A DNA stretch of 64,000 bases from Treponema sp. (GTDB lineage: Bacteria > Spirochaetota > Spirochaetia > Treponematales > Treponemataceae), in contig JAEDCT010000004.1 in assembly GCA_016294035.1 (NCBI GenBank), positions 70,168-134,167 on the forward strand. Reading direction: 5' to 3'. The translations under genes were made by a program, and so were the position numbers. Numbering within the stretch: the first letter of the stretch is position 1; the number at the start of each line of letters is the position of its first letter. This document shows positions 7,363 through 15,937 of this stretch, piece by piece. The notes under the pieces were generated by a model. It worked only from the letters and a program-made list of their open reading frames with translations, had not been told where the DNA came from and made no database searches.

Positions 7363-9789
7363 ATGAGTGATTATCTTGACGCTAATAATGAAGAACTTCT
7401 CAAAGATTTTTTTGCTGAAGCAGAACAGCAGGTCGAAACTCTTGAAAGCAATATTCTTGTCATTGAAAACGATCCCTCAAATCATGATGCCATTGATGAA
7501 ATTTTCCGTGCGGCCCATACTTTGAAGGGTGGTTCAGCTACTGTAGAAATGACTGAACTCGCATCTTTTTGTCATGATGTAGAGGATTTGCTTGATGCTC
7601 TTCGTGGTGGATCTGTTGAGGTTTCTGAACCTATTGTTGATACTCTTTTGACTTCCATAGACACCATTAAGGCTATGCTTGAAGCTAGAAGTGATGGATC
7701 TGTTTATCAGGAAGATGTTGGTCCGTTGGTAAGCAAAATTAATTCTTTCATTCCGGAAAAGGGTGAAAAGAAGAAGAAGTCATCGGCTCCAGTTTCTCTT
7801 CCAGCTGGAATGGTTGGAGCAAAGAAGGAAGAACCAAAGGCTCCGGAACCTGCAGTGCAGGCTGAGGATAGCGGAATGCCTCCAGTTCCTCCATTGTCTG
7901 AATCTGAATTCAATGAGCTTAAGGATGCAACTCCAGAAGGCCAGAAATTATGGGCAGTAAATACTATTTTTGATGAATCAAACCCAATGAACAGTGTTGG
8001 AGGAATTCAGGTTTTTGCTGCCTTGAAGAATTGTGGTACAGTTTTGAAGACTGTGCCTGATTTTGAGGCACTTTATGAGGATGAATTCCATCCGCAGGTT
8101 GTGTATTATGTTGCCTCTTCCTCTTCGGGAGATGAAATTGAAGATGCAGCTTTCCTGGATGATGTTACTCTGGGAGTAGATGCAAAGGTTGTAGAGTCGG
8201 CTGGTGTTCCAAAGGCAGCTGCTCCAGCTCCAGAACCTGTCAAGGAAAAGTCTTCGGAACCTGAATCTCCGGCTCCTAAGACTGAGCCAAAGCAGGAAGC
8301 TGCTCCAGCAGAACAAAAAGCAGCTCCGGCTCCGAAAGAAGAAAAGAAACCTGCGGCACAGGCTTCCGGACATGCAACTCAGACTGGTTCGATTCTCCGT
8401 GTTGACTCAAAGCGCGTAGATAATCTTATGAATCTTGTTTCTGAAACAGTTATTACAAAGGCAGCCTTTAACCAGAATGGTCTTCACATGGCAGATCTTC
8501 AGGTTAAGCTTTCAGCATTGAATGCTTCCTTCAGGGAAAAACAGCGCAGAAACCAGGATAAGATTGTAAAGTATCTTGATGATCTTAAGAATGGAGTTTC
8601 TGTCAAGGAAATTCGCCAGAGAATTGCTGACGATGCCGGGGAACTTTCAGGCTGGTTTGATTCTTTTGAAAATGATTTTAAGGTATCATCAGCAAAATAT
8701 CGCTCAACAACACAGAATTTGGGACGCATTTCAAGTGAATTGCAGGAAGGCGTCATGAAGATTCGAATGGTTCCTATTGGAACTATTTTCAATCGTTTCC
8801 CACGTGTTGTTCGTGACTTGAGCCGTGATCTTGGCCGTAAGGTTAACCTTGTTATTGAAGGTGAAGATACAGAATTGGACAAGACTGTTGTTGATGATCT
8901 TCTTGATCCAATCATGCATTGTGTCAGAAATTCTGTTGACCACGGAATTGAGCCTCCAGAGGAACGTGCTGCAAATGGAAAGGATGAGACAGGTACTCTG
9001 ACTCTTAGGGCAGCAAACGAAGGAAACATGATTGTCATTGATATTATTGATGATGGTCAGGGTATTGAAGTTGAAAAGGTTCGTGAAAAGGCTATTTCAA
9101 GAGGTTTGATTAGCCCAAACAAGGTTCTTTCAAATCAGGATGCCTACAATCTTATTTTCCTCCCTGGATTTTCAACAAGTGACAAGATCAGCAATGTTTC
9201 TGGACGCGGTGTAGGTCTTGATGTTGTAAAGACAATGGTTGAAAAGCTTAAGGGAACAATCAGTGTTACAAGTGAAAGAGGAAAGGGTTCTAAGTTCTCT
9301 ATTCGACTTCCACTCACACTTGCCATTATTCAGGGACTCCTTGTTCGTGTTGGTAAGGAAATTTACTCCATTCCAATTGCAAATGTTATTGAAAGTCAGC
9401 GCGTAAAGCAGGAAACAATCAATACAATTGATAATTATGAGGTCCTGAATGTTCGTAACGAGGTTATTTCAATTCTTCGTTTGGGACGATTGTTCAATAT
9501 TAAAAATACTGATGACGATGAGTATTGCTTTATCGTTATTGTTGGTTCTGCAGAAAAGAAGATCGGTGTCATGGTTGACGCCCTGATTGGTGAGGAAGAT
9601 GTTGTTATCAAGCCTTTGCAGGATCAGTTTACAGCTTCACCGGGTATTGCAGGTGCTACTGTTCTCGGTGATGGATCCGTTTCATTGATTGTTGATGTAA
9701 ATCAGCTTCTTGAATTGGGTGTCAAGCAGGAACTTGATGCTCAGCAGTACAGGGAAGCAGAGGCAATGAAAGGTTCTGTTAGAGGGTAA
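7363..9789 (+). CDS. cheA: Chemotaxis histidine kinase CheA
   Basis: CheA is the receptor-coupled kinase that phosphorylates CheY. The 808-residue protein has P1 with the phosphorylated histidine in AAHTLKGGSAT (H52), a P2-like region around 175-265, a Pro/Ala/Lys-rich linker at about 270-340, P3 at about 345-480, the P4 ATPase (HCVRNSVDHGIE, then DDGQGI and GRGVGLDVV), and the P5 CheW-like domain to the end. P3 is longer than in enteric CheA because of an inserted helical segment around residues 385-440. This fits the atypical P3 reported for T. denticola CheA. It leads the operon cheA-cheW/R-cheX-cheY and appears to have a leaderless start. Confidence 0.97.
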   Translation: MSDYLDANNEELLKDFFAEAEQQVETLESNILVIENDPSNHDAIDEIFRAAHTLKGGSATVEMTELASFCHDVEDLLDALRGGSVEVSEPIVDTLLTSIDTIKAMLEARSDGSVYQEDVGPLVSKINSFIPEKGEKKKKSSAPVSLPAGMVGAKKEEPKAPEPAVQAEDSGMPPVPPLSESEFNELKDATPEGQKLWAVNTIFDESNPMNSVGGIQVFAALKNCGTVLKTVPDFEALYEDEFHPQVVYYVASSSSGDEIEDAAFLDDVTLGVDAKVVESAGVPKAAAPAPEPVKEKSSEPESPAPKTEPKQEAAPAEQKAAPAPKEEKKPAAQASGHATQTGSILRVDSKRVDNLMNLVSETVITKAAFNQNGLHMADLQVKLSALNASFREKQRRNQDKIVKYLDDLKNGVSVKEIRQRIADDAGELSGWFDSFENDFKVSSAKYRSTTQNLGRISSELQEGVMKIRMVPIGTIFNRFPRVVRDLSRDLGRKVNLVIEGEDTELDKTVVDDLLDPIMHCVRNSVDHGIEPPEERAANGKDETGTLTLRAANEGNMIVIDIIDDGQGIEVEKVREKAISRGLISPNKVLSNQDAYNLIFLPGFSTSDKISNVSGRGVGLDVVKTMVEKLKGTISVTSERGKGSKFSIRLPLTLAIIQGLLVRVGKEIYSIPIANVIESQRVKQETINTIDNYEVLNVRNEVISILRLGRLFNIKNTDDDEYCFIVIVGSAEKKIGVMVDALIGEEDVVIKPLQDQFTASPGIAGATVLGDGSVSLIVDVNQLLELGVKQELDAQQYREAEAMKGSVRG

Positions 9790-9791
9790 TT

Positions 9792-11216
9792 ATGGCAACT
9801 ATTCAGGAAAAACTCAGCGTACTTGCTAATACAATGGACAATGCAGAGACTGTTTCACAGGAACAGCTCGACAAAGAAAAGAAAAATGTGTCCCTTGTTG
9901 ACTATAAGATGGTTACTTTTTCTCTCGCGGGTAAGGACTATGGGATTGACATCATGAAGGTCAAGGAAATTGTAAAGGCTGGACATTTTACTTATGTTCC
10001 AAATACTCTTCCTTTTGTTCGTGGTGTATATAATCTTCGTGGTGATATTATTCCTATTATTGATCTTCGCCTGTTCTTTAACAGTGACATACCAGTCCAT
10101 GATGATGACTATCTTGAGAACATGCTTTTCGTTTCAGTTGGAGAGCAGACTTTTGGTGTTGTTGTAGACAAAATTGATAAGGTTGTTGGAATTCAGAAGA
10201 GTTCCATTCAACCGCCACATCCACTTTTTGGTGACATCAATATCAAGTATATTTATGGTGTGGTAGAGTCTGAAAACTGCCTTTATGTTCTCCTGGATAT
10301 TGACAGAATTTTCGGCGTAAGATCTCCTGAAGAAGAGAGACAGCTTGCCGAAACTGCAAAGAAACAGATGCATCAGAGACAGGAAGAGGCTGTCCAGCTT
10401 CAGGCTCAGCAGGCAGAAGCAAAGGCTAAGGCTGATGCGGTAAGTGCGGCAGAAGCAAAGGCTAAGGCAGATGCTGCCAAGAAAATTGAAGACATCAACT
10501 TTATTTCTGAATCATTGAAGAATTTCAAGAAGTTCAACGTAAGTGATGTTAATAAGGCATGGATTGAATCGCGCTATGCTGAATGGGTTAAGGAGAGAGG
10601 TGAGAATAATACTCAGCTTCAGAATGAATCTGATGCAGAGAAATTCCTTCAGCCCTTTTATTCCCAGTATAACAGCCAGTGGTGGTCAGAGGATTATGCC
10701 AATGCCGTAATGGATTCGCTTCCAGAAAATTCAGCAAAGAATATTGTAGTATGGAATCCTGGTTGTGGAAAAGGCTATGAGTCATATTCTCTTGCTTGTC
10801 TTCTTCAGAAGAAATATCCAAATGCAAAGATTAAGATTTATGGTCATGATGTTGATTTGTTGAGTGTATCAAATGCTCCTCTGATGAATCTGTCAGATGA
10901 GGCCAGCAGAGACTGGTATCAGCCATATACTCAGAAGACTGTTTCTGGAGATTATACATTTACAAAGGATGTCAAGGATTCAATTATGTTTGAATATCAT
11001 GACTGTGTAAACGCAAATAATTTGCCACCGATTGATATTGTCTTTTCCAGAGACTTGCTTTCGTTCCTTCCAGATGCATCTCAGAGTACGGTTCTCAATG
11101 AATTCGGCGAGAAAATTAAGGGTAATGGAGTTATCATTGTAGGAAAGAATGAATCCATTGCACTTGATGGATGGACAAAAAAAGATAATGACAACTTGTC
11201 AATTTATACTAAGTAA
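9792..11216 (+). CDS. cheW: CheW fused to a CheR-like domain
   Basis: The N-terminal half (about residues 35-175) is a CheW adaptor that links CheA to receptors, with FSLAGKDYGIDIMKVKEIV and GVYNLRGDIIPIIDLR. A charged Ala/Lys/Gln coiled segment follows at about 195-245. The C-terminal half resembles the CheR methyltransferase: the SAM loop region reads VVWNPGCGKGYESYSLA and a later strand PPIDIVFSRDLLSFLP. Canonical CheR has a CRN motif there, so catalytic activity is doubtful. Such CheW-CheR-like fusions are known from T. denticola arrays, where they help build receptor lattices. The start is 3 bases after the cheA stop. Confidence 0.93.
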   Translation: MATIQEKLSVLANTMDNAETVSQEQLDKEKKNVSLVDYKMVTFSLAGKDYGIDIMKVKEIVKAGHFTYVPNTLPFVRGVYNLRGDIIPIIDLRLFFNSDIPVHDDDYLENMLFVSVGEQTFGVVVDKIDKVVGIQKSSIQPPHPLFGDINIKYIYGVVESENCLYVLLDIDRIFGVRSPEEERQLAETAKKQMHQRQEEAVQLQAQQAEAKAKADAVSAAEAKAKADAAKKIEDINFISESLKNFKKFNVSDVNKAWIESRYAEWVKERGENNTQLQNESDAEKFLQPFYSQYNSQWWSEDYANAVMDSLPENSAKNIVVWNPGCGKGYESYSLACLLQKKYPNAKIKIYGHDVDLLSVSNAPLMNLSDEASRDWYQPYTQKTVSGDYTFTKDVKDSIMFEYHDCVNANNLPPIDIVFSRDLLSFLPDASQSTVLNEFGEKIKGNGVIIVGKNESIALDGWTKKDNDNLSIYTK

Positions 11217-11283
11217 ATTATCATAGTCTGTAGTTATTGCAGAGTGTTTGATTTATTTATAAAATTTTCCCAGGGGGATATGA

Positions 11284-11766
11284 ATGAGAGTAGAGTACAT
11301 TAACCCATTTGTAGAAACTTCTTACAGGGTGTTAAAGGAAGTTCTTGGTGGTGCCGAAGTAAAAAGAGGTGATTTGTATTTGAAGTCAACAGCTATGCCT
11401 GTTATGGGTGTTGCTGCTTTGGTTGGTCTTGCAGGAGATGTTGAAGGACGTGTTCTTTTTGACATGTCTTTTGAAACTGCATTGAACATTGCATCTGAAA
11501 TGAATATGGAAAAGCTCACTGCTTTTGATGACCTTGCAAAGGCAACAATCAGCGAACTTGCAAACCTTATTACAGCTCAGGCTGTTACTAAGCTCCATGA
11601 TCTTGGATTCAAGTTCGACCTTACACCTCCAGCTTTGTTTGCTGGTGAAAAAATGGAAATTGCAGCATTGGGCGGAACATCTGATAGTGTTGAAGCACTT
11701 ATTGTTCCACTTATTACTGAATTTGGAAAGATTGAAGTAAACGTTGCTATTCGCGAACGTGCATAA
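11284..11766 (+). CDS. cheX: CheX chemotaxis phosphatase
   Basis: CheX dephosphorylates CheY-P and replaces CheZ in spirochetes. The 160-residue protein has the CheC/CheX/FliY phosphatase helix ISELANLITAQAVTKL, with the catalytic Glu and Asn in SELAN, and the C-terminal strand-rich dimer region. AGGGGG at 11272-11277 precedes the ATG at 11284. It lies between cheW/R and cheY in the same direction, which is the order found in other treponemes. No odd residues were seen. Confidence 0.93.
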   Translation: MRVEYINPFVETSYRVLKEVLGGAEVKRGDLYLKSTAMPVMGVAALVGLAGDVEGRVLFDMSFETALNIASEMNMEKLTAFDDLAKATISELANLITAQAVTKLHDLGFKFDLTPPALFAGEKMEIAALGGTSDSVEALIVPLITEFGKIEVNVAIRERA

Positions 11767-11786
11767 TTATATCGAAGGAGCATAGA

Positions 11787-12221
11787 ATGAAAACAAAACA
11801 GGATTTTCCATCAATTAATGAAGTTCCGCCAGACGGACTTAGGGATGATGGCTCAAAATTCCGCGTACTCATCGTAGACGATTCCATGTTCGTTGCAAAA
11901 CAGCTCACACAGATCCTTACTAGCGCTGGATACGACATTGTGGCTACAGCACAGGATGGAAAAGAAGGTGTAGATAAGTACAAGGAACTTTGTCCAAATG
12001 TTGACCTTGTAACAATGGATATCACAATGCCTCGTATGGATGGTATTACAGCTCTTGAGCAGATTGTTGCTTTTGACAAGAATGCAAGAGTTGTTATGGT
12101 TAGTGCTCTTGGAAAGGAAGAACTTGTTAAGAAGTCACTCCTTACTGGTGCAAAGAACTATATTGTTAAGCCATTGGATCGCAAGAAGGTTCTTGAGCGC
12201 ATTAGTGCAGCTTTGAAATAG
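11787..12221 (+). CDS. cheY: CheY chemotaxis response regulator
   Basis: CheY is the diffusible single-domain receiver that binds the flagellar switch when phosphorylated. The 144-residue protein has a roughly 22-residue N-terminal extension, then RVLIVDDSMFVAKQL with the acidic pair, the phosphoacceptor aspartate in LVTMDITMPRMDG, the conserved Ser in VVMVSALG, and the conserved lysine in NYIVKPLDRK. AAGGAG precedes the start. It ends the chemotaxis operon and is followed by two hairpins, the second a strong terminator. Confidence 0.96.
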   Translation: MKTKQDFPSINEVPPDGLRDDGSKFRVLIVDDSMFVAKQLTQILTSAGYDIVATAQDGKEGVDKYKELCPNVDLVTMDITMPRMDGITALEQIVAFDKNARVVMVSALGKEELVKKSLLTGAKNYIVKPLDRKKVLERISAALK

Positions 12222-12280
12222 TCTCTGAAAGATTTGCTCTTTTAGGATTGTTTTAGAATTCGAAAAAAACTTTTTCTAAT

Positions 12281-12343
12281 GAAAAGGATTCTGGTTGTCT
12301 GGGATCCTTTTCTAAAGACTCTGGAAACAGAGTCTATTTTTGT
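12281..12343 (+). terminator. Tandem hairpins ending the chemotaxis operon
   Basis: GAAAAGGAT (12281-12289) pairs with ATCCTTTTC (12304-12312). A second hairpin, AGACTCTG-GAAA-CAGAGTCT-type at 12316-12335, is followed by ATTTTTG. The second is a textbook intrinsic terminator. The first may also stop transcription arriving from the convergent marR gene. Confidence 0.85.
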
Positions 12344-12391
12344 TTGTATTGAATCTTTTGAATTTTCTCACATTGTGTTTAGCTTTCTTTT

Positions 12392-12922
12392 CTATTCATT
12401 TTGATCTAGATTTCTGCTCATTTTTTTCAGAAGCATAAGGAGAGTGTCTTTTTCTTCGTCGGAAAAATCCATGTAGCAGCTTTTCAGCAGGTTCTGAGAC
12501 ACAGCTGCAGTAAGTGAGTTGTATTCCCGTCCTTTTTCTGTAAGGGAAATGATTTTTTTCCTGGTATCATTTTTAGCCTTGCCGACTTTTATAAGGTCCT
12601 CTTCTATAAGTTTTCGTATTAGAACGGTTGTGGTGCTTTTGTTTCTGTTAATCAGTTTTGAAAGGTTTCCCATGGTAAGCTCTTCATGAACAGACAGCAG
12701 ATACAGTATGAATCCGTGGGAGGAAACGAGCTTGTGTTTTGAAAGCATCGAATTTGTAAGTTCCTGGGTCTGGGAGTGTATTCGTGAAATCAGGGAAATA
12801 ACTGTGTTTACCGTGTAGTCCATTGCAGAATTATTATGCAAAGTAAAAATAAAATCTAGGTAAGGCATTTTGTTTGCTGCGTAACAATTACTGAAATCTA
12901 AAAAATATTCCTTCACTGACAT
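12392..12922 (-). CDS. MarR-family transcriptional regulator
   Basis: The 176-residue protein has the MarR winged-helix layout: an N-terminal dimer helix, ELTMGNLSKLINRNKSTTTVLIRKLIEEDLI as helix-turn-helix (residues about 85-115), a wing with NDTRKKIISLTEKG, and a C-terminal dimer helix. MarR proteins usually repress their own or a divergent gene until a ligand binds. The gene is divergent from the membrane protein at 13012, and the two promoter regions lie back to back within 89 bases, so that gene is the first candidate target. ATG at 12922 is used; no clear Shine-Dalgarno sequence precedes it. Confidence 0.88.
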   Translation of the reverse strand: MSVKEYFLDFSNCYAANKMPYLDFIFTLHNNSAMDYTVNTVISLISRIHSQTQELTNSMLSKHKLVSSHGFILYLLSVHEELTMGNLSKLINRNKSTTTVLIRKLIEEDLIKVGKAKNDTRKKIISLTEKGREYNSLTAAVSQNLLKSCYMDFSDEEKDTLLMLLKKMSRNLDQNE

Positions 12923-12931
12923 TATGTAGAA

Positions 12932-12960
12932 TTTATATAGTTAAATGGTTGTCTTGTCTG
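12932..12960 (-). promoter_or_regulatory. Possible promoter of marR
   Basis: On the minus strand CAGACA (12960-12955), a 17-base spacer and TATAAA (12937-12932) precede the marR ATG by 9 bases. The -35 matches in four of six positions. A start site at or very near the ATG is implied. Confidence 0.4.
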
Positions 12961-12976
12961 TGAGGGGATGTTCTCA

Positions 12977-13005
12977 TTGAAATTAATCAGCATATTTATT
13001 AGTAT
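12977..13005 (+). promoter_or_regulatory. Sigma70-like promoter of the 13012 membrane gene
   Basis: TTGAAA (12977-12982), a 17-base spacer and TAGTAT (13000-13005) end 6 bases before the ATG at 13012. There is no Shine-Dalgarno sequence, so the mRNA is probably leaderless. The marR promoter lies 16 bases upstream on the other strand. Confidence 0.6.
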
Positions 13006-13011
13006 CAAGAC

Positions 13012-13827
13012 ATGTTTGGATTTTTTTTCAAGAAAAACACCTGGGATATCTGGGAGAATATATTTTATGTTCTCATTCTTAATTTTATGTTTCTCCTTGT
13101 TGGGTTCGGTGCATTTTTCCTGACAACATGGATCTGGAGAAATTTCGGGTTTGCACCTTTTACTTTTTCTCTTCTAGTCTTTGTATGGGTTTTTACGATC
13201 CTTTCACTGGCAGCAGGTCCTAATGCCCTTAAAATTGCCGGCTTCGATTCAGTTAAATTCAGCGGATTCTTTTCAAAAATCGGCGAGTCTGTTAAGGATG
13301 GCCTTTTGCTTGGAAGTTTTATATGGGTTTTGTTCAATATCAATGTTATTAGTGTTCCCTTTTATTACGGCATGTGGCGTGGGGTTTCAGATGATGGCAA
13401 TCCCCTTTACCTTATTCCTCTCATGCTTATCGTATGGTTTACTTTGACTACAGTTTTTGCGCTTCAATGGTTTATTCCCATTAGATCTGCAATGCATAAT
13501 AATTTCCTCAAGATTCTGAAGAAGTGCTATATTGTTTTTCTTGATAACCTTGGCTTTTCATTTGGATTGTTTTTCCTAAATCTGCTTAACCTGGTGATTT
13601 CCGTGCTCACTGTTACCGTCATGCCTGGAATAAACGGAATAATTCTTACCCAGACCAATGCTTTCAGGCTGAGACTCTATAAGTATGACTGGCTTGAGGT
13701 AAATCCTGACTTGACTCCAGCTGAAAGAAAGAATGTTCCCTGGGATCAGCTTCTTGCAAAGGACAAAAAGCAGTTTGGGCATAAAACCTTCAAGACTATT
13801 CTTTTCCCATGGAAAGAAAACCAGTAG
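13012..13827 (+). CDS. Polytopic inner-membrane protein of unknown function
   Basis: The 271-residue protein has about five hydrophobic segments, at roughly residues 17-45, 50-72, 95-120, 135-155 and 180-210, and a basic C-terminal tail (YDWLEVNPDLTPAERKNVP). Its general look resembles YesL/DUF624-type membrane proteins, but I cannot claim membership. No catalytic or transport motif was recognised. It is divergent from a MarR regulator and may be controlled by it. The start has no ribosome-binding site and lies 6 bases after a good -10. Confidence 0.7.
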   Translation: MFGFFFKKNTWDIWENIFYVLILNFMFLLVGFGAFFLTTWIWRNFGFAPFTFSLLVFVWVFTILSLAAGPNALKIAGFDSVKFSGFFSKIGESVKDGLLLGSFIWVLFNINVISVPFYYGMWRGVSDDGNPLYLIPLMLIVWFTLTTVFALQWFIPIRSAMHNNFLKILKKCYIVFLDNLGFSFGLFFLNLLNLVISVLTVTVMPGINGIILTQTNAFRLRLYKYDWLEVNPDLTPAERKNVPWDQLLAKDKKQFGHKTFKTILFPWKENQ

Positions 13828-13899
13828 TTGACTTTACCAGTCCGGGTTATTGGCATTAAAGTGTATGAATTAGCAGTAGATAACCTGATTTTCAATTAG

Positions 13900-13928
13900 T
13901 TGACAAAAAAACGTAAAGAATGCAAAAT
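13900..13928 (+). promoter_or_regulatory. Possible promoter of the HTH-EIIA gene
   Basis: A consensus TTGACA (13900-13905), a 17-base spacer and the weaker CAAAAT (13923-13928) lie about 36 bases before the ATG chosen at 13965. Confidence 0.45.
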
Positions 13929-13964
13929 ATGGCAATTTTTAAAATGTATAGGGGTTTAGTTGCT

Positions 13965-14609
13965 ATGGAAGAAGACATTCTTACAATTGAAGAAGTTGCA
14001 AAGTATCTTCGTGTAAGTGAAAGAACTGTATATGATTGGGCACAAAAGGGCGAGATTCCCAGCGGTAAGATTGGAACAGTCTGGAGATTCCGAAAGGCTG
14101 ATATTGAACGCTGGATAAATGAAAGACTTTCTTCGTCAAATAAATCCGCTGCAAATATTGAAGTTAAAATAAAAAACATTCTTTCTCCTGAAAGAGTAAT
14201 TTTCATAAATCATCAGTCAAAGCATGATGCTCTTGTTAAGCTTGCACAGACTCTTTCCACTGCTCCTCAGATTAAGGATGGTCGTGAGCTTGAAGTTGAA
14301 ATATTGAAGCGAGAGGAACTTATGTCTACATCAATTGGACGTGGATTTGCCATTCCTCATGTACGGCTTGCAAGTGTTACTGATCTTGTTATGGCAGTTG
14401 GAATTTCAAAGTGTGAGATCATGGATTTTCAGCCTATTGACGATCAGCCTGTAAAGGTTTTGTTCATGCTGGCTGCGGCTCATAATCAGCACAGTTATTA
14501 CCTGAAGACTCTTTCTTTCCTTAGTTCAAAGATGAAGAATCCGGCTCTCAGGGATGCATTGTTTGCAAGTGGAGATCCAATGGAAGTATATAACATGCTT
14601 ATTAAGTAA
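13965..14609 (+). CDS. Excisionase-type HTH fused to PTS EIIA (PtsN-like)
   Basis: The N-terminal 55 residues are an excisionase/MerR-like helix-turn-helix (LTIEEVAKYLRVSERTVYDWAQKGEIPSGKIG, then WRFRKADIERWI). A linker and a PtsN-type EIIA domain follow (about residues 65-214). The phosphorylatable histidine is in STSIGRGFAIPHVR. EIIA-Ntr domains sense nitrogen/PTS phosphorylation; here the output may be direct DNA binding. The ATG at 13965 is preferred, with AGGGG at 13950-13954; in-frame ATGs at 13920 and 13944 are alternatives. HTH-EIIA fusions occur in spirochetes, but targets are not known to me. Confidence 0.85.
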   Translation: MEEDILTIEEVAKYLRVSERTVYDWAQKGEIPSGKIGTVWRFRKADIERWINERLSSSNKSAANIEVKIKNILSPERVIFINHQSKHDALVKLAQTLSTAPQIKDGRELEVEILKREELMSTSIGRGFAIPHVRLASVTDLVMAVGISKCEIMDFQPIDDQPVKVLFMLAAAHNQHSYYLKTLSFLSSKMKNPALRDALFASGDPMEVYNMLIK

Positions 14610-14618
14610 GCCTGAATG

Positions 14619-14674
14619 AAAAAAAAACTGTCCTTGAAGCTAATGGAACTTCGTAAAGGACAGTTTTTTTTTTT
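14619..14674. terminator. Bidirectional terminator
   Basis: AAAACTGTCCTT (from about 14624) pairs with AAGGACAGTTTT (14656-14667). A long A-run and T-run flank the stem, so it can stop both the HTH-EIIA gene and the convergent gene at 14680. Confidence 0.9.
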
Positions 14675-14679
14675 GCTTT

Positions 14680-15834
14680 TTATGGCAGCTGGACTGGAAT
14701 CCATTTTTTCTGGTCGCTCTGGGTCTGGCTTATGTTTCCCCAGTTGATGTTTTTTGCAGTGGTTTCTCCTGTCAGGTATTTTTTGCCGCTTACTTCAAAT
14801 GAAAATCCCGGGTGGGATGAGATAAATCCAGCTATTGCATGCTGATACTCGCGGCTCACAAACATTATTGCGTCCTGGTTTGCACTCTGGAGAAGAACGC
14901 ACAGGAGCATTGATCTTGAGTCGCAGTCACTTCCACCACCAAGAAGAATTGATGGAAGACTGGCAAAGTCAGCAGCGTTTTTCTGACGTTCATAACCAAA
15001 TCCCTGAACCCATGTAAGAAGTTTCTGTGCAAGGTCAGTTTCATCCTTGCATGCTGGAGCAAGAGCATTTGTTATGTCAAAGCAGGCCCTGGAAAGTCTG
15101 CCGCAGGAATCCCTGAAAATCATTCTGTAGTATCTTTGCCATGCCTGAATCCATGCAGAACTTTTCATGTAAAGGCAGAGTGTTTTGTATTCACGGTCAA
15201 TGCAGTATTCGCTTGCCTCAAGTGCATTTTCTTCCATTTCGGTTGTGAGTTTTGTTCCCAGAATGTCCATGTTGATTTTCTGAGTTTTGCCTTCCGTTGG
15301 ATACAGGCTTTCAGTGTAAAGTCCGGGGGTAAAGTAGCTTTCGTTTGAGATGCACAGGGAGTCTATGAAACTTTCCATGAAGGCAGTACAGTCCTTTGCT
15401 TTTACCACATCGCACCAGGTGAAAAGCAGGATGATTGATTCGTTTTCCGGAATTTTTGCGGCACATGCAATCAGTTTTGATTTTCTTTGGGAGATTGAAC
15501 CTTCTGCCTGTGCAAGTGCGCATTTCTGGGACTGCCATTTTACATCCTTTATTGAAGTGCTTATTCCCAGGTTTTTGAGGATTGTTTCTAGTGCCTGTGC
15601 AGGGCTCTGGTATTTTCCCTTTTCAAATATTCGCACAATGGCTTTTACCGGTACGGTAGTGTTTGCAAGCTGAAACGATGAATTTCCCTCAGATGCTTCG
15701 AGTATGAAATCTTCCGGCAAATCAACGGAAACTGTTTTTGGCAGTGTTTCAAATGTTGTTCTTCCTGCAAATGCATTTATAGCACATGAAAAAAGAAAGA
15801 TTGCCATGAATAAATATTTATTTCGTATTGTCAT
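14680..15834 (-). CDS. Secreted transglutaminase-like protein of unknown role
   Basis: The 384-residue protein begins with a signal peptide (YLFMAIFLFSCAINAFAG). The C-terminal part shows a transglutaminase/cysteine-peptidase pattern: a cysteine in GGGSDCDSRSMLL, a histidine in YQHAIAGF, and an acidic residue in YLTGETT, in the right order for a Cys-His-Asp/Glu triad. The N-terminal region (about 25-180) has no family I recognise. It is probably periplasmic or surface exposed. A peptidase or peptidoglycan role is only inferred. The gene is monocistronic and convergent with the HTH-EIIA gene. Confidence 0.65.
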   Translation of the reverse strand: MTIRNKYLFMAIFLFSCAINAFAGRTTFETLPKTVSVDLPEDFILEASEGNSSFQLANTTVPVKAIVRIFEKGKYQSPAQALETILKNLGISTSIKDVKWQSQKCALAQAEGSISQRKSKLIACAAKIPENESIILLFTWCDVVKAKDCTAFMESFIDSLCISNESYFTPGLYTESLYPTEGKTQKINMDILGTKLTTEMEENALEASEYCIDREYKTLCLYMKSSAWIQAWQRYYRMIFRDSCGRLSRACFDITNALAPACKDETDLAQKLLTWVQGFGYERQKNAADFASLPSILLGGGSDCDSRSMLLCVLLQSANQDAIMFVSREYQHAIAGFISSHPGFSFEVSGKKYLTGETTAKNINWGNISQTQSDQKKWIPVQLP

Positions 15835-15937
15835 TTTGAACCTCGTGCTGTAAGTTTAAACAACTGTGTTTGTGACAGGTTATTCTCGTTTTTTTATAAA
15901 TGGAATGCCTAATATAAGGTTAGAATAAAAATATAAA

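Noticed and set aside
8499..9038. Open minus-strand frame of 179 codons inside cheA
   Set aside because: It lies fully antisense to conserved CheA domains, has an odd Arg/Ser-rich composition and no ribosome-binding site; it is a shadow of cheA codon use.
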